A DNA stretch of 64,000 bases from Microglena sp. YARC (GCA_022414725.1 JAJSRW010000171.1:26427-90426), one strand, 5' to 3'. Positions 1 through 14,160 are shown, counted from the first letter of the stretch. Numbers and translations: made by a program. The notes: a model not told the origin generated them from the letters alone.

Positions 1-3000
1 TGACACAGATGACAGGGTGACCACTCTACTCTTTCTGTTACAGATGACTGTTACAGATGACAGGGTGACCACTCTACTCTTTCTGCTACAGATGACTGTT
101 ACAGATGACAGGGTGACCACTCTACTCTTTCTGTTACAGATGACTGTTACAGATGACAGGGTGACCACTCTACTCTTTCTGTTACAGATGACTGTTACAG
201 ATGACAGGGTGACCACTCTACTCTTTCTGCTACAGATGACTGTTACAGATGACAGGGTGACCACTCTACTCTTTCTGCTTACAGATGACTGTTACAGATG
301 ACAGGGTGACCACTCTACTCTTTCTGTTACAGATGACTGTTACAGATGACAGGGTGACCACTCTACTCTTTCTGCTACAGATGACTGTTACAGATGACAG
401 GGTGACCACTCTACTCTTTCTGCTACAGATGACTGTTACAGATGACAGGGTGACCACTCTACTCTTTCTGTTACAGATGACTGTTACAGATGACAGGGTG
501 ACCACTCTACTCTTTCTGCTACAGATGACTGTTACAGATGACAGGGTGACCACTCTACTCTTTCTGTTACAGATGACTGTTACAGATGACAGGGTGACCA
601 CTCTACTCTTTCTGCTACAGATGACTGTTACAGATGACTGTTACAGATGACAGGGTGACCACTCTACTCTTTCTGTTACAGATGACTGTTACAGATGACA
701 GGGTGACCACTCTACTCTTTCTGCTACAGATGACTGTTACAGATGACAGGGTGACCACTCTACTCTTTCTGTTACAGATGACTGTTACAGATGACAGGGT
801 GACCACTCTACTCTTTCTGCTACAGATGACTGTTACAGATGACAGGGTGACCACTCTACTCTTTCTGTTACAGATGACTGTTACAGATGACAGGGTGACC
901 ACTCTACTCTTTCTGCTACAGATGACTGTTACAGATGACTGTTACAGATGACAGGGTGACCACTCTACTCTTTCTGTTACAGATGACTGTTACAGATGAC
1001 AGGGTGACCACTCTACTCTTTCTGCTACAGATGACTGTTACAGATGACAGGGTGACCACTCTACTCTTTCTGTTACAGATGACTGTTACAGATGACAGGG
1101 TGACCACTCTACTCTTTCTGTTACAGATGACTGTTACAGATGACAGGGTGACCACTCTACTCTTTCTGCTACAGATGACTGTTACAGATGACAGGGTGAC
1201 CACTCTACTCTTTCTGTTACAGATGACTGTTACAGATGACAGGGTGACCACTCTACTCTTTCTGCTACAGATGACTGACTGTTACAGATGACAGGGTGAC
1301 CACTCTACTCTTTCTGTTACAGATGACTGTTACAGATGACAGGGTGACCACTCTACTCTTTCTGTTACAGATGACTGTTACAGATGACAGGGTGACCACT
1401 CTACTCTTTCTGTTACAGATGACTGTTACAGATGACAGGGTGACCACTCTACTCTTTCTGCTACAGATGACTGTTACAGATGACTGTTACAGATGACAGG
1501 GTGACCACTCTACTCTTTCTGCTACAGATGACTGTTACAGATGACAGGGTGACCACTCTACTCTTTCTGTTACAGATGACTGTTACAGATGACAGGGTGA
1601 CCACTCTACTCTTTCTGTTACAGATGACTGTTACAGATGACAGGGTGACCACTCTACTCTTTCTGCTACAGATGACTGTTACAGATGACAGGGTGACCAC
1701 TCTACTCTTTCTGTTACAGATGACTGTTACAGATGACAGGGTGACCACTCTACTCTTTCTGCTACAGATGACTGTTACAGATGACAGGGTGACCACTCTA
1801 CTCTTTCTGCTACAGATGACTGTTACAGATGACAGGGTGACCACTCTACTCTTTCTGTTACAGATGACTGTTACAGATGACAGGGTGACCACTCTACTCT
1901 TTCTGTACAGATGACTGTTACAGATGACAGGGTGACCACTCTACTCTTTCTGTTACAGATGACTGTTACAGATGACAGGGTGACCACTCTACTCTTTCTG
2001 TTACAGATGACTGTTACAGATGACAGGGTGACCACTCTACTCTTTCTGTTACAGATGACTGTTACAGATGACAGGGTGACCACTCTACTCTTTCTGCTAC
2101 AGATGACTGTTACAGATGACTGTTACAGATGACAGGGTGACCACTCTACTCTTTCTGTTACAGATGACTGTTACAGATGACAGGGTGACCACTCTACTCT
2201 TTCTGCTACAGATGACTGTTACAGATGACTGTTACAGATGACAGGGTGACCACTCTACTCTTTCTGTTACAGATGACTGTTACAGATGACAGGGTGACCA
2301 CTCTACTCTTTCTGTTACAGATGACTGTTACAGATGACAGGGTGACCACTCTACTCTTTCTGCTACAGATGACTGTTACAGATGACTGTTACAGATGACA
2401 GGGTGACCACTCTACTCTTTCTGTTACAGATGACTGTTACAGATGACAGGGTGACCACTCTACTCTTTCTGCTACAGATGACTGTTACAGATGACTGTTA
2501 CAGATGACAGGGTGACCACTCTACTCTTTCTGTTACAGATGACTGTTACAGATGACAGGGTGACCACTCTACTCTTTCTGTTACAGATGACTGTTACAGA
2601 TGACAGGGTGACCACTCTACTCTTTCTGCTACAGATGACTGTTACAGATGACTGTTACAGATGACAGGGTGACCACTCTACTCTTTCTGTTACAGATGAC
2701 TGTTACAGATGACAGGGTGACCACTCTACTCTTTCTGCTACAGATGACTGTTACAGATGACTGTTACAGATGACAGGGTGACCACTCTACTCTTTCTGTT
2801 ACAGATGACTGTTACAGATGACAGGGTGACCACTCTACTCTTTCTGCTACAGATGACTGTTACAGATGACAGGGTGACCACTCTACTCTTTCTGCTACAG
2901 ATGACTGTTACAGATGACAGGGTGACCACTCTACTCTTTCTGTTACAGATGACTGTTACAGATGACAGGGTGACCACTCTACTCTTTCTGTTACAGATGA

Positions 3001-6000
3001 CTGTTACAGATGACAGGGTGACCACTCTACTCTTTCTGCTACAGATGACTGTTACAGATGACTGTTACAGATGACAGGGTGACCACTCTACTCTTTCTGT
3101 TACAGATGACTGTTACAGATGACAGGGTGACCACTCTACTCTTTCTGCTACAGATGACTGTTACAGATGACAGGGTGACCACTCTACTCTTTCTGTTACA
3201 GATGACTGTTACAGATGACAGGGTGACCACTCTACTCTTTCTGTACAGATGACTGTTACAGATGACAGGGTGACCACTCTACTCTTTCTGCTACAGATGA
3301 CTGTTACAGATGACAGGGTGACCACTCTACTCTTTCTGTTACAGATGACTGTTACAGATGACAGGGTGACCACTCTACTCTTTCTGCTACAGATGACTGT
3401 TACAGATGACAGGGTGACCACTCTACTCTTTCTGTTACAGATGACTGTTACAGATGACAGGGTGACCACTCTACTCTTTCTGCTTACAGATGACTGTTAC
3501 AGATGACAGGGTGACCACTCTACTCTTTCTGCTACAGATGACTGTTACAGATGACAGGGTGACCACTCTACTCTTTCTGTTACAGATGACTGTTACAGAT
3601 GACAGGGTGACCACTCTACTCTTTCTGCTACAGATGACTGTTACAGATGACTGTTACAGATGACAGGGTGACCACTCTACTCTTTCTGTTACAGATGACT
3701 GTTACAGATGACAGGGTGACCACTCTACTCTTTCTGCTACAGATGACTGTTACAGATGACAGGGTGACCACTCTACTCTTTCTGTTACAGATGACTGTTA
3801 CAGATGACAGGGTGACCACTCTACTCTTTCTGCTACAGATGACTGTTACAGATGACTGTTACAGATGACAGGGTGACCACTCTACTCTTTCTGTTACAGA
3901 TGACTGTTACAGATGACAGGGTGACCACTCTACTCTTTCTGCTACAGATGACTGTTACAGATGACTGTTACAGATGACAGGGTGACCACTCTACTCTTTC
4001 TGTTACAGATGACTGTTACAGATGACAGGGTGACCACTCTACTCTTTCTGCTACAGATGACTGTTACAGATGACAGGGTGACCACTCTACTCTTTCTGTT
4101 ACAGATGACTGTTACAGATGACAGGGTGACCACTCTACTCTTTCTGTTACAGATGACTGTTACAGATGACAGGGTGACCACTCTACTCTTTCTGCTACAG
4201 ATGACTGTTACAGATGACTGTTACAGATGACAGGGTGACCACTCTACTCTTTCTGTTACAGATGACTGTTACAGATGACAGGGTGACCACTCTACTCTTT
4301 CTGCTACAGATGACTGTTACAGATGACTGTTACAGATGACAGGGTGACCACTCTACTCTTTCTGTTACAGATGACTGTTACAGATGACAGGGTGACCACT
4401 CTACTCTTTCTGTTACAGATGACTGTTACAGATGACAGGGTGACCACTCTACTCTTTCTGCTACAGATGACTGTTACAGATGACTGTTACAGATGACAGG
4501 GTGACCACTCTACTCTTTCTGTTCAGATGACTGTTACAGATGACAGGGTGACCACTCTACTCTTTCTGCTACAGATGACTGTTACAGATGACTGTTACAG
4601 ATGACAGGGTGACCACTCTACTCTTTCTGTTACAGATGACTGTTACAGATGACAGGGTGACCACTCTACTCTTTCTGTTACAGATGACTGTTACAGATGA
4701 CAGGGTGACCACTCTACTCTTTCTGCTACAGATGACTGTTACAGATGACAGGGTGACCACTCTACTCTTTCTGTTACAGATGACTGTTACAGATGACAGG
4801 GTGACCACTCTACTCTTTCTGCTACAGATGACTGTTACAGATGACTGTTACAGATGACAGGGTGACCACTCTACTCTTTCTGTTACAGATGACTGTTACA
4901 GATGACAGGGTGACCACTCTACTCTTTCTGCTACAGATGACTGTTACAGATGACAGGGTGACCACTCTACTCTTTCTGCTACAGATGACTGTTACAGATG
5001 ACAGGGTGACCACTCTACTCTTTCTGTTACAGATGACTGTTACAGATGACAGGGTGACCACTCTACTCTTTCTGCTACAGATGACTGTTACAGATGACTG
5101 TTACAGATGACAGGGTGACCACTCTACTCTTTCTGTTACAGATGACTGTTACAGATGACAGGGTGACCACTCTACTCTTTCTGCTACAGATGACTGTTAC
5201 AGATGACAGATGACCACTCTACTCTTTCTGTTACAGATGACTGTTACAGATGACAGGGTGACCACTCTACTCTTTCTGCTACAGATGACTGTTACAGATG
5301 ACAGGGTGACCACTCTACTCTTTCTGCTACAGATGACTGTTACAGATGACAGGGTGACCACTCTACTCTTTCTGTTACAGATGACTGTTACAGATGACAG
5401 GGTGACCACTCTACTCTTTCTGCTACAGATGACTGTTACAGATGACAGGGTGACCACTCTACTCTTTCTGTTACAGATGACTGTTACAGATGACAGGGTG
5501 ACCACTCTACTCTTTCTGCTACAGATGACTGTTACAGATGACTGTTACAGATGACAGGGTGACCACTCTACTCTTTCTGTTACAGATGACTGTTACAGAT
5601 GACAGGGTGACCACTCTACTCTTTCTGCTACAGATGACTGTTACAGATGACTGTTACAGATGACAGGGTGACCACTCTACTCTTTCTGTTACAGATGACT
5701 GTTACAGATGACAGGGTGACCACTCTACTCTTTCTGCTACAGATGACTGTTACAGATGACAGGGTGACCACTCTACTCTTTCTGCTACAGATGACTGTTA
5801 CAGATGACAGGGTGACCACTCTACTCTTTCTGTTACAGATGACTGTTACAGATGACAGGGTGACCACTCTACTCTTTCTGCTACAGATGACAGATGACTG
5901 TTACAGATGACAGGGTGACCACTCTACTCTTTCTGTTACAGATGACTGTTACAGATGACAGGGTGACCACTCTACTCTTTCTGCTACAGATGACTGTTAC

Positions 6001-9000
6001 AGATGACAGGGTGACCACTCTACTCTTTCTGCTACAGATGACTGTTACAGATGACAGGGTGACCACTCTACTCTTTCTGTTACAGATGACTGTTACAGAT
6101 GACAGGGTGACCACTCTACTCTTTCTGCTACAGATGACTGTTACAGATGACTGTTACAGATGACAGGGTGACCACTCTACTCTTTCTGTTACAGATGACT
6201 GTTACAGATGACAGGGTGACCACTCTACTCTTTCTGCTACAGATGACTGTTACAGATGACTGTTACAGATGACAGGGTGACCACTCTACTCTTTCTGTTA
6301 CAGATGACTGTTACAGATGACAGGGTGACCACTCTACTCTTTCTGTTACAGATGACTGTTACAGATGACAGGGTGACCACTCTACTCTTTCTGCTACAGA
6401 TGACTGTTACAGATGACAGGGTGACCACTCTACTCTTTCTGTTACAGATGACTGTTACAGATGACAGGGTGACCACTCTACTCTTTCTGTTACAGATGAC
6501 TGTTACAGATGACAGGGTGACCACTCTACTCTTTCTGCTACAGATGACTGTTACAGATGACTGTTACAGATGACAGGGTGACCACTCTACTCTTTCTGTT
6601 ACAGATGACTGTTACAGATGACAGGGTGACCACTCTACTCTTTCTGCTACAGATGACTGTTACAGATGACTGTTACAGATGACAGGGTGACCACTCTACT
6701 CTTTCTGTTACAGATGACTGTTACAGATGACAGGGTGACCACTCTACTCTTTCTGCTACAGATGACTGTTACAGATGACAGGGTGACCACTCTACTCTTT
6801 CTGTACAGATGACTGTTACAGATGACAGGGTGACCACTCTACTCTTTCTGTTACAGATGACTGTTACAGATGACAGGGTGACCACTCTACTCTTTCTGCT
6901 ACAGATGACTGTTACAGATGACTGTTACAGATGACAGGGTGACCACTCTACTCTTTCTGTTACAGATGACTGTTACAGATGACAGGGTGACCACTCTACT
7001 CTTTCTGCTACAGATGACTGTTACAGATGACTGTTACAGATGACAGGGTGACCACTCTACTCTTTCTGTTACAGATGACTGTTACAGATGACAGGGTGAC
7101 CACTCTACTCTTTCTGTTACAGATGACTGTTACAGATGACAGGGTGACCACTCTACTCTTTCTGCTACAGATGACTGTTACAGATGACTGTTACAGATGA
7201 CAGGGTGACCACTCTACTCTTTCTGTTACAGATGACTGTTACAGATGACAGGGTGACCACTCTACTCTTTCTGCTACAGATGACTGTTACAGATGACTGT
7301 TACAGATGACAGGGTGACCACTCTACTCTTTCTGTTACAGATGACTGTTACAGATGACAGGGTGACCACTCTACTCTTTCTGTTACAGATGACTGTTACA
7401 GATGACAGGGTGACCACTCTACTCTTTCTGTTACAGATGACTGTTACAGATGACAGGGTGACCACTCTACTCTTTCTGCTACAGATGACTGTTACAGATG
7501 ACTGTTACAGATGACAGGGTGACCACTCTACTCTTTCTGTTACAGATGACTGTTACAGATGACAGGGTGACCACTCTACTCTTTCTGCTACAGATGACTG
7601 TTACAGATGACTGTTACAGATGACAGGGTGACCACTCTACTCTTTCTGCTACAGATGACTGTTACAGATGACAGGGTGACCACTCTACTCTTTCTGTTAC
7701 AGATGACTGTTACAGATGACAGGGTGACCACTCTACTCTTTCTGCTACAGATGACTGTTACAGATGACTGTTACAGATGACAGGGTGACCACTCTACTCT
7801 TTCTGTTACAGATGACTGTTACAGATGACAGGGTGACCACTCTACTCTTTCTGCTACAGATGACTGTTACAGATGACAGGGTGACCACTCTACTCTTTCT
7901 GTTACAGATGACTGTTACAGATGACAGGGTGACCACTCTACTCTTTCTGCTACAGATGACTGTTACAGATGACAGGGTGACCACTCTACTCTTTCTGTTA
8001 CAGATGACTGTTACAGATGACAGGGTGACCACTCTACTCTTTCTGCTACAGATGACTGTTACAGATGACTGTTACAGATGACAGGGTGACCACTCTACTC
8101 TTTCTGTTACAGATGACTGTTACAGATGACAGGGTGACCACTCTACTCTTTCTGCTACAGATGACTGTTACAGATGACAGATGACAGGGTGACCACTCTA
8201 CTCTTTCTGTTACAGATGACTGTTACAGATGACAGGGTGACCACTCTACTCTTTCTGTTACAGATGACTGTTACAGATGACAGGGTGACCACTCTACTCT
8301 TTCTGCTACAGATGACTGTTACAGATGACTGTTACAGATGACAGGGTGACCACTCTACTCTTTCTGTTACAGATGACTGTTACAGATGACAGGGTGACCA
8401 CTCTACTCTTTCTGCTACAGATGACTGTTACAGATGACAGGGTGACCACTCTACTCTTTCTGCTACAGATGACTGTTACAGATGACAGGGTGACCACTCT
8501 ACTCTTTCTGTTACAGATGACTGTTACAGATGACAGGGTGACCACTCTACTCTTTCTGTACAGATGACTGTTACAGATGACAGGGTGACCACTCTACTCT
8601 TTCTGCTACAGATGACTGTTACAGATGACAGGGTGACCACTCTACTCTTTCTGTTACAGATGACTGTTACAGATGACAGGGTGACCACTCTACTCTTTCT
8701 GCTACAGATGACTGTTACAGATGACAGGGTGACCACTCTACTCTTTCTGTTACAGATGACTGTTACAGATGACAGGGTGACCACTCTACTCTTTCTGCTA
8801 CAGATGACTGTTACAGATGACAGGGTGACCACTCTACTCTTTCTGTTACAGATGACTGTTACAGATGACAGGGTGACCACTCTACTCTTTCTGCTACAGA
8901 TGACTGTTACAGATGACAGGGTGACCACTCTACTCTTTCTGTTACAGATGACTGTTACAGATGACAGGGTGACCACTCTACTCTTTCTGTTACAGATGAC

Positions 9001-12000
9001 TGTTACAGATGACAGGGTGACCACTCTACTCTTTCTGCTACAGATGACTGTTACAGATGACAGGGTGACCACTCTACTCTTTCTGTTACAGATGACTGTT
9101 ACAGATGACAGGGTGACCACTCTACTCTTTCTGCTACAGATGAGATGACTGTTACAGATGACAGGGTGACCACTCTACTCTTTCTGTTACAGATGACAGG
9201 GTGACCACTCTACTCTTTCTGCTACAGATGACTGTTACAGATGACAGGGTGACCACTCTACTCTTTCTGTTACAGATGACTGTTACAGATGACAGGGTGA
9301 CCACTCTACTCTTTCTGTTACAGATGACTGACCACTCTACTCTTTCTGTTACAGATGACTGTTACAGATGACAGGGTGACCACTCTACTCTTTCTGCTAC
9401 AGATGACTGTTACAGATGACTGTTACAGATGACAGGGTGACCACTCTACTCTTTCTGTTCAGATGACTGTTACAGATGACAGGGTGACCACTCTACTCTT
9501 TCTGCTACAGATGACTGTTACAGATGACTGTTACAGATGACAGGGTGACCACTCTACTCTTTCTGTTACAGATGACTGTTACAGATGACAGGGTGACCAC
9601 TCTACTCTTTCTGTTACAGATGACTGTTACAGATGACAGGGTGACCACTCTACTCTTTCTGTTCCAGATGACTGTTACAGATGACAGGGTGACCACTCTA
9701 CTCTTTCTGCTACAGATGACTGTTACAGATGACTGTTACAGATGACAGGGTGACCACTCTACTCTTTCTGTTACAGATGACTGTTACAGATGACAGGGTG
9801 ACCACTCTACTCTTTCTGCTACAGATGACTGTTACAGATGACTGTTACAGATGACAGGGTGACCACTCTACTCTTTCTGTTACAGATGACTGTTACAGAT
9901 GACAGGGTGACCACTCTACTCTTTCTGCTACAGATGACTGTTACAGATGACTGTTACAGATGACAGGGTGACCACTCTACTCTTTCTGTTACAGATGACT
10001 GTTACAGATGACAGGGTGACCACTCTACTCTTTCTGTTACAGATGACTGTTACAGATGACAGGGTGACCACTCTACTCTTTCTGTTACAGATGACTGTTA
10101 CAGATGACAGGGTGACCACTCTACTCTTTCTGTTACAGATGACTGTTACAGATGACAGGGTGACCACTCTACTCTTTCTGCTACAGATGACTGTTACAGA
10201 TGACTGTTACAGATGACAGGGTGACCACTCTACTCTTTCTGTTCCAGATGACTGTTACAGATGACAGGGTGACCACTCTACTCTTTCTGCTACAGATGAC
10301 TGTTACAGATGACAGATGTGACCACTCTACTCTTTCTGTTACAGATGACTGTTACAGATGACAGGGTGACCACTCTACTCTTTCTGTTCCAGATGACTGT
10401 TACAGATGACAGGGTGACCACTCTACTCTTTCTGCTACAGATGACTGTTACAGATGACTGTTACAGATGACAGGGTGACCACTCTACTCTTTCTGTTACA
10501 GATGACTGTTACAGATGACAGGGTGACCACTCTACTCTTTCTGCTACAGATGACACAGATGACAGGGTGACCAGATGACTGTTACAGATGACAGGGTGAC
10601 CACTCTACTCTTTCTGTTACAGATGACTGTTACAGATGACAGGGTGACCACTCTACTCTTTCTGTTACAGATGACTGTTACAGATGACAGGGTGACCACT
10701 CTACTCTTTCTGTTACAGATGACTGTTACAGATGACAGGGTGACCACTCTACTCTTTCTGTTACAGATGACTGTTACAGATGACAGGGTGACCACTCTAC
10801 TCTTTCTGCTACAGATGACTGTTACAGATGACAGGGTGACCACTCTACTCTTTCTGTTACAGATGACAGTTACAGATGACAGGGTGACCACTCTACTCTT
10901 TCTGTTACAGATGACTGTTACAGATGACAGGGTGACCACTCTACTCTTTCTGCTACAGATGACTGTTACAGATGACAGGGTGACCACTCTACTCTTTCTG
11001 TTACAGATGACTGTTACAGATGACAGGGTGACCACTCTACTCTTTCTGCTTACAGATGACTGTTACAGATGACAGGGTGACACTCTACTCTTTCTGTTAC
11101 AGATGACTGTTACAGATGACAGGGTGACCACTCTACTCTTTCTGTTACAGATGACTGTTACAGATGACAGGGTGACCACTCTACTCTTTCTGCTACAGAT
11201 GACTGTTACAGATGACAGGGTGACCACTCTACTCTTTCTGTTACAGATGACTGTTACAGATGACAGGGTGACCACTCTACTCTTTCTGCTACAGATGACA
11301 GTTACAGATGACAGGGTGACCACTCTACTCTTTCTGTTACAGATGACTGTTACAGATGACAGGGTGACCACTCTACTCTTTCTGCTACAGATGACTGTTA
11401 CAGATGACAGGGTGACCACTCTACTCTTTCTGCTACAGATGACTGTTACAGATGACAGGGTGACCACTCTACTCTTTCTGCTTCAGATGACTGTTACAGA
11501 TGACAGGGTGACCACTCTACTCTTTCTGCTACAGATGACTGTTACAGATGACAGGGTGACCACTCTACTCTTTCTGTTACAGATGACTGTTACAGATGAC
11601 AGGGTGACCACTCTACTCTTTCTGCTACAGATGACTGTTACAGATGACTGTTACAGATGACAGGGTGACCACTCTACTCTTTCTGCTACAGATGACTGTT
11701 ACAGATGACAGGGTGACCACTCTACTCTTTCTGTTACAGATGACTGTTACAGATGACAGGGTGACCACTCTACTCTTTCTGTTACAGATGACTGTTACAG
11801 ATGACAGGGTGACCACTCTACTCTTTCTGCTACAGATGACTGTTACAGATGACAGGGTGACCACTCTACTCTTTCTGCTACAGATGACTGTTACAGATGA
11901 CAGGGTGACCACTCTACTCTTTCTGACAGATGACTGTTACAGATGACAGATGACCACTCTACTGACTGTTACAGATGACTGTTACAGATGACTGTTAGGG

Positions 12001-12082
12001 TGACCACTCTACTCTTTCTGCTACAGATGACTGTTACAGATGACAGGGTGACCACTCTACTCTTTCTGCTACAGATGACTGT
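1..12082. repeat. Satellite array 1, 48-bp unit
   Basis: About 240 head-to-tail copies of a 48-bp unit fill the first 12 kb with very little divergence. The unit runs GGTGACCACTCTACTC, then TTTCTG(C/T)TACAG, then ATGACTGTTACAGATGACAG. Two variants exist at one site (CTGCTACAG or CTGTTACAG). Some units carry an extra 13-bp copy of ATGACTGTTACAG, giving a 61-bp unit; every such unit I checked follows a C-type site, so the array has a higher-order pattern. Because 48 is divisible by 3, the unit stays open in a frame on both strands (plus frame MTVTDDRVTTLLFLLQ). The apparent ORFs are therefore a periodicity effect, not genes. The array continues off the left edge. Confidence 0.97.
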
Positions 12083-12091
12083 TTGGTAAAG

Positions 12092-12334
12092 AGTAGTATG
12101 GGCAAAGCCCGTTTCAGTGATACAGATTGGTCTAATGGTACACCAAATCGCTGAAACGAAGCAGGGTCGGGGGGTTGATTCCCCCTACGGCCGCCCTACG
12201 CGTTGCAGGTCGTTGTCAACCGTGGTGGTAGCTTGTCCAGTTGAGGTGGTGGACCGTTCTCTGCCCGCGTACGACGGGTTCCCTTAATACCACGCCCCAC
12301 CAGGCGTTAGCATTACTTAGTAGTATGGTCAAGC
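12092..12334 (+). mobile_element. tRNA-derived SINE, family A copy 1, with flanking duplications
   Basis: The body is about 12109-12318. Its 5' part resembles a tRNA, with an A-box-like TTGGTCTAATGG and a B-box/T-arm GGGGGTTGATTCCCCC. A roughly 130-bp non-tRNA part follows and ends in a small hairpin (ACGCC, six bases, GGCGT) plus TTAGCATTACTT. Near-identical flanks AGTAGTATGGGCAAAGC (12092) and AGTAGTATGGTCAAGC (12319) look like a target-site duplication. The acceptor stem cannot pair, so this is not a working tRNA gene. The element sits exactly at the edge of satellite 1. Confidence 0.85.
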
Positions 12335-12460
12335 TGTCAGTAACGAACTTCCCGACCAGGGCGCAACCCAGCAGTCTGGGCAGACTTAGTACAGTACAAG
12401 ATTGGACACAAGTTTGTATGTGCCTGCCCAGCCCTTGAAAGTTTTTTTTTACTGTTTATG

Positions 12461-12545
12461 GATGCCCCAGTGCAAGCAAACGGGCTGGCCCCCTCAACCT
12501 CATGCCTCGTAATAAGGTACACTATGGTTTATTGATTTTATTTGT
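12461..12545 (+). mobile_element. Short hairpin-ended dispersed element, family B copy 1
   Basis: This copy begins near CCCCAGTGCAAGCAAACG, continues through a CCCCCTCAACCTCA core, and ends with CGCCTCGTAATAAGG and an A/T-rich tail. Better copies elsewhere in the window carry a clean stem, ACGCCT / AGGCGT with loop CGTAATA, followed by (TTTA)n. Seven copies in both orientations are recognisable in this window. It has no coding capacity and is probably a SINE or the 3' end of a LINE. Confidence 0.7.
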
Positions 12546-12978
12546 TTTTACAGTCAAATGTTTTTACAGTCCAGGGTTTTTTATTTATTCATTTTTACAG
12601 CCCAGTTTTTTATTTTTTTATTTATGTTTTACATCCAGTTTTGTTTACAGTCCTTACCTGGACCGCAATGCGACCAACAAAGGTTCAAGGTCAGAAATGA
12701 ATGTATGACTGTTTTTATGGGGGGGGTCTACATGTAGCAGCTTCTAGGCAGCTCCTTTCACCCATCCTTGGGCCAAGCCAGAAAATAGCTAGTGCATCTG
12801 GACACTGAGAGGGAGAACCCACACCCGCCACACACCACACCGCCCTAACCCACAACCCACACCCGCTACACACCACATGGTTATTCCAACGCAGCTGAAA
12901 GCTATGAGCTTGACCCAGTGGCTGGCTAATGTAGCTGGAGGGAAGCTGCTACGCGTAGCCCCCAAAATAAGCATTGGA
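12546..12978. other. Gene-free spacer
   Basis: The first half is T-rich with repeated TTTTTACAGTCC-like scraps that resemble the end of family C. The second half has short CCACACACCACAC runs. I see no supported exon or RNA gene here. Confidence 0.5.
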
Positions 12979-13190
12979 TAGGTAATGATAACGCCTGGTG
13001 GGGCGTGGTGTTAAGGGAACCTGACGTAAACGGGTAGGGAGCGGTCTTCTACCTCAACTGGACAAGCTACCATCGCGTTTGACAACGACCTGCAATGCTA
13101 AGAGCGACCGAAGGGGGAATCAAGCCCCCGACTCTGCATCCTCAGAGTGATTTGGTCTACCACTAGACCAATGTATATCACTGAAAGGGG
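12979..13190 (-). mobile_element. tRNA-derived SINE, family A copy 2
   Basis: Read on the minus strand this is a full-length copy: CAGTGATATACATTGG, A-box-like TTGGTCTAGTGGTAG, T-arm GGGGGCTTGATTCCCCC, the conserved 3' body, and the terminal hairpin before TATCATTACC. No convincing target-site duplication was found at its edges. Confidence 0.85.
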
Positions 13191-13298
13191 CTTAAACAGT
13201 GGAATGTATCAGGAAGACTGCAATTCACAAGCCTGATGACCTCTGTTGATGACTTGTAGAATTAAATTATCACTGTAGCACGAACGCTGGGCCTCAAT

Positions 13299-13405
13299 AA
13301 GTCAATGGTTGTTTGGGGCTCAGTTCATCAATGCTTTTCTTTTTAGCCCTTCCTGTCACTGTTAGGCAAGTTCTTTTAGCCTTTTTGGCCTGCCCCTGGA
13401 CTGTA

Positions 13406-13410
<5 letters not shown>
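13299..13410 (-). mobile_element. Dispersed element, family C copy 1
   Basis: In reverse this copy reads CTGTTACAGTCCAGGGGCAG and ends in a GAACTGAGCCCCAAACAACC-like segment. It is a diverged and shortened member of family C. A (CAGA)n microsatellite starts exactly at its TAACAGACAGA end. Confidence 0.6.

Positions 13411-13476
<66 letters not shown>
13410..13476. repeat. (CAGA)n microsatellite
   Basis: About 16 perfect CAGA tetranucleotides. They appear to grow out of the terminal ACAGACAG of the adjacent family C element. Confidence 0.95.
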
Positions 13477-13478
<2 letters not shown>

Positions 13479-13570
13479 GTACGTGCAGGCAGGGGGAGGG
13501 GGGGAGGTCAAAGGTAAACATGAGGGAAAGGGGGAAGCGGTGGGGGAGGGGGAAGTGGTGTGTGTGTGCC

Positions 13571-13675
13571 AATGGTTGTTTGAGGCTCAGTACATCAGTG
13601 CCTTTTCTGCTTAGCCCCTCCTGATAGCATGGCTGGGCAGGACCCTTTAGCCAAGTTGTCTACCCCTGGACTGTA
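13571..13675 (-). mobile_element. Dispersed element, family C copy 2
   Basis: A second inverted copy with the same landmarks: GGTTGTTTGAGGCTCAGT at one end and CTACCCCTGGACTGTAAC at the other. It lies about 160 bp from copy 1 and in the same orientation. Confidence 0.6.
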
Positions 13676-13743
13676 ACAACATACACAGGGACTCCCTACC
13701 TGTACCAGAACACCAACAACAAAGGTTAAAGGTTAGACATGAA

Positions 13744-13862
13744 AGTAATGATAACCCCTGGTGGGGCGTGGTATTTAGGGAGCCCTGTCTTGCGGCGGTA
13801 GAGAACGGGCTGCTACTTTACCTGGACAGTGCTACCATGACGGTTGATAGCGACTGCGAACA
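13744..13862 (-). mobile_element. SINE family A copy 3, 3' fragment
   Basis: Only the non-tRNA 3' body is present, in minus orientation. It starts with GTAATGATAACCCCTGG and ends near GACGGTTGATAGCGACTGC; the tRNA head is missing. The hairpin has one mismatch. Such 5' truncation is typical of target-primed retrotransposition. Confidence 0.75.
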
Positions 13863-13905
13863 GTCAGAAATGAATGTATGAGGAAGAAAAGTGCATGCTG
13901 TTACA

Positions 13906-14045
13906 GTCCAGGGGTAGCCGAAGAGGATTTGAAGGGACTTGAACAACCATGATATTAGGAGGGGCTAAAACGAAACAAACACTGAGGAACTGAACCCCAA
14001 ACAATCATTTTAATAACTGAGTTTATGCTACAGTGATCATTCAAT
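13906..14045 (+). mobile_element. Dispersed element, family C copy 3
   Basis: This is one of the better copies: TTACAGTCCAGGGGTAGCC, AAGGGACTTGAACAACCATG, GGAGGGGCTAAAACG, AACTGAACCCCAAACAAT, and an end near GAGTTTATGCTACAGTGATC. It has no coding potential. Class is unknown; it lacks clear tRNA boxes and long terminal inverted repeats. Confidence 0.65.
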
Positions 14046-14066
14046 TTTGCGATTATGTATGTATGT

Positions 14067-14160
14067 TACAGTCCAGGGGTAGGCCATATAGGCTGAAGGG
14101 ACTTGCCCAACCATGATAGGAAGGGCTTAAAAAGAAAGGCTTCGATGAACTGAATTTATG
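14067..14160 (+). mobile_element. Family C copy 4, truncated
   Basis: Starts GTTACAGTCCAGGGGTAGG and runs through AAGGGACTTGCCCAACCATG and GATGAACTGAAT, then stops matching. It lies in tandem about 20 bp after copy 3. Confidence 0.55.

Noticed and set aside
1..11946. Dozens of ORFs of 60-198 codons on both strands with the repeat MTVTDDRVTTLLFLLQ or VVTLSSVTVICNRKSR
   Set aside because: They exist only because the 48-bp satellite unit is a multiple of three and lacks stops in these frames. They are interrupted wherever the 13-bp insertion changes phase, with no gene-like start or flank.
12109..12190. A functional tRNA gene
   Set aside because: A- and B-box-like motifs and a T-arm are present, but the acceptor ends do not pair and the anticodon arm is irregular. 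The same sequence recurs with a long conserved 3' body and flanking duplications, which marks a SINE.
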